Origin: JAJECS01 sp965243625
GTDB lineage: Bacteria > Chloroflexota > UBA11872
Assembly (NCBI GenBank): GCA_965243625.1
Contig: CBDEVI010000002.1
Coordinates: forward strand, 1,116,001 to 1,180,000
Direction of reading: 5' to 3'
DNA: 64,000 nucleotides
Each line of letters opens with the position of its first letter. The stretch's first letter is position 1. Below, piece after piece: positions 25,211 through 32,544 of this stretch. The position numbers and the translations under genes were made by a program. Under the pieces are notes generated by a model, which made no database searches, was not told the DNA's origin, and saw nothing but the letters and a program-made list of their open reading frames with translations.

Positions 25211-27313
25211 TCAGTCCGCCGGGCAATGGACGACGGCAACCTCCCACTGGTCGATGGTGAGCCCGAAGGCGTTGTCCTCGACGGCAAGATCGGCCTCGCG
25301 CAGTAGGTCGCGCGCCGCGGTGATCGGCCAGCGCGGGCGCACCTGCACCTGCGCCGTGGATCGCTCGAGGTTGAAGACGAATACCAGCCAACCGCCCTGC
25401 CGCGAACGCCGGACCACCGGCACCGCCGGGTCTCCCGCGATCGCCACCGGTGCCTCGATGCCGGTCTCATCCAGCAGGCCCTGCACGACTTCCGACTGCC
25501 CGACGTCGCCAAAGCCCGCCGAGAGGGTCAATCCGTACCACGTGAAGCGGCCGTCGGCCGTCTGCACCGCGACGCTGGCTCCATCGAGGGTGGCGATGGT
25601 GCTGGTATCCCCCACCGGCTCCAACACGGCATAGCCGCAGGGGCTGGTGACCTCATGCGCGCCCTGAGGGCTGCTCAGCAGGTTGCGCTTCTCCTCGATG
25701 TCGTATTCGGTCACTGCCGAAAAGTCCGCCACCCGCACCCCCAGCCGTTCGGCCAGGCCCTCTGGCGGACCGTAGCTGGACTGCCCATCGCCCTGGTAAA
25801 TCCCGAAGCTCCCCTCCGCCACCAGCCGGGTGTCCGGGCAGTGCTCCAGCGTGCGCTCGATGCGCTCGCGCACCTCGTCCGTCATGAGCGTCACGTTGGG
25901 TAGGAACAGCAGCCGGTAGCCCGACCAGTCCATGCTCGGGGTGACCACGTCGGCCGGGACGCCGTGCGTCCATAGCGTGCGGTACACGCCCCGCACGTCG
26001 GCCAGGTAGCGCTCGTCCTCGTTGTTGTAGCCGAACAGCTCCTGCGACTCGGGGTGATAGACGATTCCAACTTCGGCCGGCGGACACTCCAGCGGCAAAT
26101 GCTCACTCAAGCGGTCGATCTGCCGGATGGCCTGCGTCACGGCCTCGAAACGCGACGTGGGCTCGCCGTCCAGCGCCACCAGGTTGTAGCCCGGCGACTC
26201 GAAGCTCAGGTATTCCGGCCGGTGCTGCCAGAACATGGCCCCCGAGGCGCCGTGCGCCAGGGTCATCCAGAGCAATGTGGTCAGCTCGCGCGGGTCGGAT
26301 TGTTTCTTCCAGGTCACCCCGCCTCGCGACATACCCGAGTAGATCTCCTCGTTCCACCAGCGCCCCTGCTTCCCCGCGCTGCGCGACCAGTCGAACCCGA
26401 ACGCGCGATCCGCGAGCTGGTACGGATCTCTGGAGGTCAGCAGGTTGTTCGAGGGCATGGACATGCCCCAGCTGTCCGCAATGGCCGCGCAACTCTCGTC
26501 CCACGGCCGCGGAAACCAAGCGCCGTGGGAGCGGGTTTCGTGGACCGGATCAAGCCGCTTGGTTTCGTCGATCATCCATTGCAGGTGACCGGCCAGGTTT
26601 TCGTAGTGGAATCGCCGGTACAGCAGCATCTCCACCACGTTGTCATTCGACCGCGGCGGCTCCACGTCCTCCCAGCGGCGATACCGGCGCAGCAGCCGTT
26701 CGTTGAGCTCGTCCAGGGTGAAACGCTCGCGCAGCCAGGCCTCGTACCGCGCCAGCGTGTGCGGGCAGTAGCAGGGATATCCGTCGCTGTCGCGGCAGAA
26801 TGCCGACGTGAGGTTGATCCCGTCCCAGATCCCCCAGATCAGCAGGCTCGGCCGCTCCCGGTAGCGCGTCACCACATGGCGCAGCAGCCCGCCCGCGTAT
26901 TCACGCCAGGCCGGGTGGTCGTAGCAGTGCATCTGGGAGCCTTGCGGCGTGGCCGCGCCCGCGGTCGGGGATACCCGTTCCCCGCGGTAGGTGACCACCC
27001 GCATGTCGGGATGTTCGCGTGTCAGCCACTCGGGGCAGGCGCCGTGCGTAGCCAGAATGATGTCGAGCCAAATCTGGATATCGTGTTCGGCCGCCAGATC
27101 GAACAGCCGGTCAATGTCCTCCAGCTCATACTGGCCCGGTCGCGGCTCCATGTGGTTCCAATAGGTGAAGCTGCGGACGATGCGGAAGCCCGCGGCGTTC
27201 AGACGCGCGAAGTCGTCGTCCCAGAGATCGAGCTTGGGCATCGGGGCGCGGTAGTACCCCACCCCAACCGGAAACGGGACGCCGGGAATGCCGAAGAGCT
27301 CCTGGTCAGACAT
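25211..27313 (-). CDS. GH42-like beta-galactosidase family protein, paralogue 1
   Basis: A 700-residue protein with glycoside hydrolase family 42 architecture. The N-terminal TIM barrel starts FPVGVGYYRAP and continues GFRIVRSFTYWNHMEPRPGQ. The trimerisation (GATase-like) domain begins around VGIVYHPESQELFGYN, and a small C-terminal beta domain follows. The nucleophile region WWNEEIYSGM keeps a Glu. The acid/base site, where GH42 enzymes have 'DNE', reads WGIWDGIN with Asp164-Gly165, so the usual catalytic Glu is missing. The zinc cluster CYCPxC reads CYCPHT and lacks one Cys. ATG at 27313 (MSDQELFGIPG) is favoured over 27331 by comparison with paralogue 2. No signal peptide is visible. Confidence 0.85.
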   Translation of the reverse strand: MSDQELFGIPGVPFPVGVGYYRAPMPKLDLWDDDFARLNAAGFRIVRSFTYWNHMEPRPGQYELEDIDRLFDLAAEHDIQIWLDIILATHGACPEWLTREHPDMRVVTYRGERVSPTAGAATPQGSQMHCYDHPAWREYAGGLLRHVVTRYRERPSLLIWGIWDGINLTSAFCRDSDGYPCYCPHTLARYEAWLRERFTLDELNERLLRRYRRWEDVEPPRSNDNVVEMLLYRRFHYENLAGHLQWMIDETKRLDPVHETRSHGAWFPRPWDESCAAIADSWGMSMPSNNLLTSRDPYQLADRAFGFDWSRSAGKQGRWWNEEIYSGMSRGGVTWKKQSDPRELTTLLWMTLAHGASGAMFWQHRPEYLSFESPGYNLVALDGEPTSRFEAVTQAIRQIDRLSEHLPLECPPAEVGIVYHPESQELFGYNNEDERYLADVRGVYRTLWTHGVPADVVTPSMDWSGYRLLFLPNVTLMTDEVRERIERTLEHCPDTRLVAEGSFGIYQGDGQSSYGPPEGLAERLGVRVADFSAVTEYDIEEKRNLLSSPQGAHEVTSPCGYAVLEPVGDTSTIATLDGASVAVQTADGRFTWYGLTLSAGFGDVGQSEVVQGLLDETGIEAPVAIAGDPAVPVVRRSRQGGWLVFVFNLERSTAQVQVRPRWPITAARDLLREADLAVEDNAFGLTIDQWEVAVVHCPAD

Positions 27314-27425
27314 CTGGCTCGGTCCCTTCATCCGCGCGCCGGCCTCTGCTCATGGCCAACGGACTGCCGCCCACCATTTCTCTGCGATCCAACATGACAA
27401 GCCGAATAATGTTTCCTCGCGCCGC

Positions 27426-29513
27426 TCAAGCCTCTGAGCAGTGGATGACGGCGACTTCCCACTGGTCAATCTCGAGCTGGAACGCGTTGTCCTCCAATGC
27501 AAGATCGGCCTGCGCCAGGAGATCGCGCGCCATGGTCGTCCGCCAGCGCGGTCGCAGATTCACCTGCGCCGCGGCCCGCTTCAGATTGAACACGAACACC
27601 AGCCATCCCCCCTGCTGCGAACGCCGCACCACCGGCACCACTCGGTCGCCTTCCAGCGCCACCGGCGCTTCGATGCCGGCCTCGCCCACCGCCCCCAGCA
27701 CCACATCCCGCTGGCCCACATCACCGAAGCCCGCCGACAGGGTCAGCCCATACCACGTGAACCGCCCGTCAGCGGTCTGCACCGCGACGGTGCCCCCATC
27801 CAGGGAAGCAATGGCGCGCGTCTCCCCCCGCGGCTCCAGCACGGCATAGCCGCAGGGGCTCGTGATCGCGTGCCGGCCGTGGGGCGTCTGCACCACGTTG
27901 TCTCCCTGCTCGATGTCGTATTCAGTCACTGCCGAAAAGTCCGCCACCCGCACCCCCAGCCGCTCGGCAAAGCCCTCTGGCGGACCGTAGCTGGACTGCC
28001 CGTCGCCCGTGTAGAGGCCAAAGCTGCCCTCCGCCACTAGCCGCGTCTCCGGGCACTGCTCTAGGGTGCGCTCGATCCGCTCCCGCACGCCGTCGGTCAT
28101 CAGCGTCACGTTGGGCAGGAACAGCAACCGGTAGCCCGTCCAGTCCATGCTCGGGGTCACCACGTCAGCCGGCACGCCGTGCGCCCACAGCGTGCGGTAC
28201 ACGCCCCGCAGGTCGGCCAGGAAGCGTTCGTCCTCGTCGTTGTAGCCGAACAGCTCCTGCGATTCGGGGTGATAGACGATCCCCACCGCGGCGCGCGGAC
28301 ACTCCAGCGGCAGGTGCTCGCGCAGGCCGTCGATCTGCCGAATGGCCCTTGTCGCAGCCGCAAATCGCGGCGTGGGCTCCCCGTCCAACGCCACCAGGTT
28401 GTAGCCCGGCGATTCGAAGCTGAGGTACTCCGGGCGGTACTGCCAGAACATGGCCCCCGAAGCACCGTGCGCCAGGGTCATCCAGAGCAATGTGGTCAGC
28501 TCGCGCGGGTCCGATTGCTTCTTCCACGCCACCCCGCCGCGTGACATGCCGGCGTAGATTTCCTCGTTCCACCAGCGCCCGTCCTTCCCCGCGCTGCGCG
28601 ACCAATCGAACCCGAACGCTCGCCCCGATACCTGGTTCGGGTCTCTGGAGGTCAGCAGGTTGTTCGAGGGCATGGACATGCCCCAACTGTCGGTGATGGC
28701 CGCGCAGTCCTCGTCCCAGGGGCGAGGGGACCAAGCGCCGTGGGAGCGGGTCTCATGGTCGGGATCGATCTGCTTGGTCTCGTCGACCATCCATTGCAGG
28801 TGGCCGGCCAGGTTCTCGTAGTGGAAGCGCCGGTACAGCAGCATCTCCACCACGTTCCCATTCGACCGCGGCGGCTCCACGTCCTCCCAGCGGCGGTAGC
28901 GGCGCAGCAGGCGCTCGTTGAGCTCGTCCAGCGTGAAGCGCTCGCGCAGCCAGGCCTCGTACCGCGCCAGGGTGTGCCGGCAGTAGCAGGGATAGCCGCG
29001 TGCCGACGCTAGGCCGACACCGTCCCAAAGGCCCCATATCAGCAAGCTGGGCCGCTCCCGGTAACGCGTCACCACGTGGCGAAGCAGCGCGCCCCCGTAG
29101 TCGCGCCAGGCCGGGTGGTCGTAGCAGTGAATCTGCGAGCCCTGCGGCGCGGCCGCGCCCGCAGTCGGCGCTACCGGTTCCCCGCTGTTGGTGACGATCC
29201 GCATGTCGGGATGCTCGCGGGTCAGCCACTCAGGGCAGGCCCCGTGCGTAGCCAACGTGATGTCGAGCCAGACCTTGAGTTCGTGCTTCGCCGCCAGATC
29301 GAACAGCCGGTCAAAGTCCTCCAGCTCATACTGGCCCGGTCGCGGCTCCATGTGGTTCCAGTAGGAGAAGCTGCGGACAATGCGGAAACCCGCCGCGCGC
29401 AATCGCGCGAAGTCCTCGTCCCAGACGTCAGGCTTGGGGATCGGCGCGCGGTAGTACTCCACCCCAACCGGAAACGGATCTCCTGGAATGCCAAAGCTGT
29501 GGGCTGCAGTCAT
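27426..29513 (-). CDS. GH42-like beta-galactosidase family protein, paralogue 2
   Basis: A 695-residue paralogue of the downstream gene with the same three-domain GH42 layout. A hand comparison gives about 82% identity over the first 145 aligned residues and about 90% over the central part. It shares the altered acid/base site (WGLWDGVG) and the retained WWNEEIYAGM nucleophile-region Glu, and has a 5-residue deletion before GYPCYC relative to paralogue 1. The pair is tandem, same strand, separated by 112 bases. The substrate is unknown: GH42 enzymes act on beta-galactosides or alpha-arabinosides, but the altered site makes direct transfer of that activity unsafe. ATG at 29513 has GGAG about nine bases upstream. 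Confidence 0.85.
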   Translation of the reverse strand: MTAAHSFGIPGDPFPVGVEYYRAPIPKPDVWDEDFARLRAAGFRIVRSFSYWNHMEPRPGQYELEDFDRLFDLAAKHELKVWLDITLATHGACPEWLTREHPDMRIVTNSGEPVAPTAGAAAPQGSQIHCYDHPAWRDYGGALLRHVVTRYRERPSLLIWGLWDGVGLASARGYPCYCRHTLARYEAWLRERFTLDELNERLLRRYRRWEDVEPPRSNGNVVEMLLYRRFHYENLAGHLQWMVDETKQIDPDHETRSHGAWSPRPWDEDCAAITDSWGMSMPSNNLLTSRDPNQVSGRAFGFDWSRSAGKDGRWWNEEIYAGMSRGGVAWKKQSDPRELTTLLWMTLAHGASGAMFWQYRPEYLSFESPGYNLVALDGEPTPRFAAATRAIRQIDGLREHLPLECPRAAVGIVYHPESQELFGYNDEDERFLADLRGVYRTLWAHGVPADVVTPSMDWTGYRLLFLPNVTLMTDGVRERIERTLEQCPETRLVAEGSFGLYTGDGQSSYGPPEGFAERLGVRVADFSAVTEYDIEQGDNVVQTPHGRHAITSPCGYAVLEPRGETRAIASLDGGTVAVQTADGRFTWYGLTLSAGFGDVGQRDVVLGAVGEAGIEAPVALEGDRVVPVVRRSQQGGWLVFVFNLKRAAAQVNLRPRWRTTMARDLLAQADLALEDNAFQLEIDQWEVAVIHCSEA

Positions 29514-29642
29514 CTCGACAAGCTCCGTTCCCGCGCGTGAGCCGGTCCCATGGTATCCGCCGTGAGCCTGGCAAGATCGCCCATGCTAGATTGCGGCCGT
29601 CTCGCGCTCGTCATGCCGACCGCGAAACTCTGGCGCCATTGC

Positions 29643-30302
29643 ATGGCTGATCGCCGTTCATCACAACGCATTCCTCCAACCACGGTGCGGCGCCTTTCGG
29701 CTTACTACCGCGCGCTCGGCGCGCTCGCGGAGCAGGGCGTGCCGCACGTGTCGTCCAAGGCGCTCAGCGATCTCGCCGGATCCACGGCGCCGCAGGTGCG
29801 CCGTGACCTGGCCTATTTCGGGTCGTTCGGCACGCGGGGCGTCGGCTACTCGGTGAGCGCGCTGAGGGCCCAGCTCGCCCGAATCCTTGGAATCGATCGC
29901 TCGTGGCCGCTGGGACTGGTCGGGGTCGGCAATCTGGGCCAGGCACTGCTGGCCTATCGCGGATTTCGCGGACCCGAATACAGCATCGCCGCCGCATTCG
30001 ACGCCGATCCGGCCAAGATTGGCGCGGTGGTCGAGGGCGTCCGAGTCGTGGACGTCTCGAGCTTCGCGAGCGAGGCGCGACGGCTCGGCCTGGCGATCGC
30101 CCTGGTCGCCGTGCCCGCTGAGGCCGCGCAGGCCGTCGTCGATCAAGTCGTGGCCGCGGGCGTGCACGCCATTCTCAACTTCGCGCCGGCGCAGCTGCGC
30201 GTCCCGGCCGGGGTTCGGCTGTCGAACGTCGACCTCTCAATGGAAGTGGAGTCGCTCACCCATGCGCTTACGGACGGACGGCATGGCGCGGGCGGGGCGT
30301 GA
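29643..30302 (+). CDS. rex: Redox-sensing transcriptional repressor Rex
   Basis: Rex binds DNA when NADH is low and releases it when NADH rises, switching respiratory and fermentative genes. The 219-residue protein has a winged-helix DNA-binding domain (about residues 5-80, with VSSKALSDLAGSTAPQVRRD and DLAYFGSFGTRGVGY) and a Rossmann NADH-binding domain with LVGVGNLGQALLAY. It ends in the swapped C-terminal helix region (NVDLSMEVESLTHAL). The ATG at 29643 is chosen because the frame upstream is not conserved. It lies directly before the complex I operon, with a Rex operator between, so nuo is its likely target. Confidence 0.92.
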   Translation: MADRRSSQRIPPTTVRRLSAYYRALGALAEQGVPHVSSKALSDLAGSTAPQVRRDLAYFGSFGTRGVGYSVSALRAQLARILGIDRSWPLGLVGVGNLGQALLAYRGFRGPEYSIAAAFDADPAKIGAVVEGVRVVDVSSFASEARRLGLAIALVAVPAEAAQAVVDQVVAAGVHAILNFAPAQLRVPAGVRLSNVDLSMEVESLTHALTDGRHGAGGA

Positions 30303-30321
30303 TGCGTATCATGAGCGCGGC

Positions 30322-30339
30322 TTGTGAAATCTCTCACCA
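30322..30339 (+). promoter_or_regulatory. Rex operator upstream of nuoA
   Basis: TTGTGAA-ATCT-CTCACCA matches the Rex consensus TTGTGAA-N4-TTCACAA at 12 of 14 half-site positions. It lies 31 bases before the nuoA start and 19 bases after the rex stop. A -10-like TATCAT (30307-30312) just upstream would place the operator at the transcription start of the nuo operon, a good position for repression. Confidence 0.7.
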
Positions 30340-30370
30340 ACTGTCAGACGAGGGGTAGCAGCGCGTCCTA

Positions 30371-30733
30371 ATGCCGTCCTGGATCGCCGTTGTCATTCTC
30401 ATCGCGCTTGCGCTTCTCTTCACCATCGGCAGCTTCGTCGGGACGATGGCCCTCAAGCCGCGCCGCAAGGACCCGGTGAAGGGCGAAGCCTACGAGTCCG
30501 GCATGCCCCCCATCGGCGACACGCGCGGCCGCCACAACGTCCGTTTCTACATCGTGGCCATGCTGTTTCTGATCTTCGACGTCGAGCTGGCGTTCCTCTA
30601 TCCGTGGGTCGTGCTCTACAGCAATCTCGACGAACAGCTCTTCTTGTTCATTGAAGCGTTGGTGTTCATCGGCATCCTCGGCGTCGGCTACGTCTACGCG
30701 TGGCGCAAGGGCGCCCTGGACTGGAAGAACTAG
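30371..30733 (+). CDS. nuoA: NADH-quinone oxidoreductase subunit A
   Basis: A small membrane subunit of complex I (120 residues, three transmembrane helices). It carries the family's conserved soluble loop KGEAYESGMPPIGD, then RHNVRFYIVAMLFLIFDVELAFLYPW, the strongly conserved second-helix signature. It is the first gene of an eleven-gene operon. Only three bases separate its stop from the next gene, and that gene is nuoC, not nuoB. Confidence 0.95.
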   Translation: MPSWIAVVILIALALLFTIGSFVGTMALKPRRKDPVKGEAYESGMPPIGDTRGRHNVRFYIVAMLFLIFDVELAFLYPWVVLYSNLDEQLFLFIEALVFIGILGVGYVYAWRKGALDWKN

Positions 30734-30736
30734 CCC

Positions 30737-31315
30737 GTGATCAGCACGGCACCGGCACCGACGATCGACGCGGCAGGCATCGTGAGCCGCGTGCGCGAGC
30801 TTGCCGGTGACGCGTTTGAAGGCGGCCGCGTCGTACGGGGCGACCCCGTCGTCGAGATTTCATCCGATGCCGTGAATTCGCTGGCTGAAGCGCTGCGCGA
30901 TGACGCCGAGTTGCGCTTCGAGCAGCTGATCGACCTGACGGCAGTCCACTGGCCCGCGGACGTCGGGCGCGAGTTCGAACTCGTCTACCAATACCGCTCG
31001 CTCAGCAACAACCTGTTCCTCCGGGTAAAGACGCGCGTGGGCGACGGCGGCTCGGTTGCCACGCTGGCCCACACCTACCAGTCCGCGCGCTGGCTGGAGC
31101 GCGAGGTGCACGATCTATTCGGCGTGCGCTTCGAGGGCCATCCGGACCTGCGCCGCGTGCTGCTGCCCGAGGGCTACGAGGGCCACCCGCTGCGCAAGGA
31201 CTACCCGGTCGAAGGCCCGACCTTCCCCGAGGACGCCCACCGCAACGATCTGTTCGGACAGCTGGACCCGGATGACTTCTGGGACGAGCCGGAGGACGGA
31301 GCGTCGGGCTCATGA
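30737..31315 (+). CDS. nuoC: NADH-quinone oxidoreductase subunit C
   Basis: The 30-kDa peripheral-arm subunit of complex I (192 residues). The family signature WLEREVHDLFGVRFEGHPDLRR is followed by LLPEGYEGHPLRKDYPV, the conserved C-terminal motif. The N-terminal alpha/beta domain includes LIDLTAVHWP. The start is GTG. The gene overlaps nuoD by four bases (ATGA), showing tight coupling. It is not fused to nuoD or nuoB. Confidence 0.95.
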   Translation: MISTAPAPTIDAAGIVSRVRELAGDAFEGGRVVRGDPVVEISSDAVNSLAEALRDDAELRFEQLIDLTAVHWPADVGREFELVYQYRSLSNNLFLRVKTRVGDGGSVATLAHTYQSARWLEREVHDLFGVRFEGHPDLRRVLLPEGYEGHPLRKDYPVEGPTFPEDAHRNDLFGQLDPDDFWDEPEDGASGS

Positions 31316-32544
31316 GCGTCGAAACCGGCACCGCCAGCATGTTCGGCGACATCGAACAGATCAGCGAAAACCAGATGGTGCTCAACATGGGCCCGCAGCA
31401 TCCCAGCACGCACGGCGTGATGCGGTTGCTGATCGAGGTCGATGGCGAGACGGTCACCAAGTGCACCCCGGACGTGGGATTCCTGCACCGCGGCGTGGAG
31501 AAGCTCATCGAGACCCACGACTACCGCGGCGGCATCACGCTCACCGACCGCATGGACTACACCGCCGGCCCGTCAAACAACATGGGCTACCTCATGGCCA
31601 TCGAAAAGCTGATGGGCATGGAGGACGAGATCCCGCTGCGGGCCAAGCTGCTGCGCACGGCCGTGGCCGAGCTTTCCCGCCTGGCCTCGCACCACATCTG
31701 GATCGGCACGCACGCGCTGGACATCGGCGCCATGTCGGCCTTCCTGTGGTCCCTGCGCGAGCGCGAGAAGATCCTCTACCTGTTCGAGCAGGCCTGCGGC
31801 GCGCGCCTCACCACGTCGTTCATGCGCGTGGGCGGCACCGGTCCGCATGACGTTCCGGAGAGCTGGGTGGAGAACGTGGACGCGTTTCTCGACAGCTACA
31901 CGCTCGACGAGCTCAACAGCCTCCTCACCGGCAACGAGATATTCCAGAGCCGCACCCGCGGCGTGGGCGTCATTCCCGCCGAGCAGGCCCTGAGCTACGG
32001 GCTCACCGGTCCCTCCCTGCGGGGATCGGGCGTGGACTGGGACCTGCGCAAGGCGCGGCCCTACGCCGCCTATGACCTGTGCGACTTCGAGATTCCCGTG
32101 TTCCCCGAAGGCGACGTCTACGCGCGATACCTGGTGCGGCTCAACGAGATGTACCAGGCGACGCGGATCGTGCGGCAGTGCATGGAGCATCTCCGCGATC
32201 TGCCGCCGGACGCCCCGTCCAACGCGGACCGTCCCGACCTGGTGCCGCCGGACGTGGGGCGGGTGCCCTTCGACATGGAAGCAATGATCAATCACTTCAA
32301 ATTGGTGATGCACGGCGTCCAGCCCCCGGTTGGTGAGGCCTACTTCGGGATCGAGGGCCCCAAGGGCGAGTTGGGCTACTACTTCGTGAGTGACGGTAGC
32401 GGTATGCCCTATCGCTGCCACGTGCGCTCGCCGTCGTTCGTCAATCTCGGCGTCATGGAGGATGCGGCGGTCGGCGGCCTGATCGCCGACACGGTCGCGC
32501 TGATCGGGAGCATCGACATCGTGTTGGGCGAGGTGGACCGGTGA
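31312..32544 (+). CDS. nuoD: NADH-quinone oxidoreductase subunit D
   Basis: The 49-kDa subunit (410 residues), which forms the quinone-binding site with NuoB. Visible motifs are LNMGPQHPSTHGVMR, FLHRGVEKLIE, RMDYTAGPSNNMGY and SHHIWIGTHALDIGA. The C-terminal PKGELGYYFVSDGSGMPYR and the Asp in GLIADTVALIGSIDIVLGEVDR follow the family. Length is standard. It overlaps nuoC upstream and nuoG downstream by four bases each. Confidence 0.96.
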   Translation: MSVETGTASMFGDIEQISENQMVLNMGPQHPSTHGVMRLLIEVDGETVTKCTPDVGFLHRGVEKLIETHDYRGGITLTDRMDYTAGPSNNMGYLMAIEKLMGMEDEIPLRAKLLRTAVAELSRLASHHIWIGTHALDIGAMSAFLWSLREREKILYLFEQACGARLTTSFMRVGGTGPHDVPESWVENVDAFLDSYTLDELNSLLTGNEIFQSRTRGVGVIPAEQALSYGLTGPSLRGSGVDWDLRKARPYAAYDLCDFEIPVFPEGDVYARYLVRLNEMYQATRIVRQCMEHLRDLPPDAPSNADRPDLVPPDVGRVPFDMEAMINHFKLVMHGVQPPVGEAYFGIEGPKGELGYYFVSDGSGMPYRCHVRSPSFVNLGVMEDAAVGGLIADTVALIGSIDIVLGEVDR

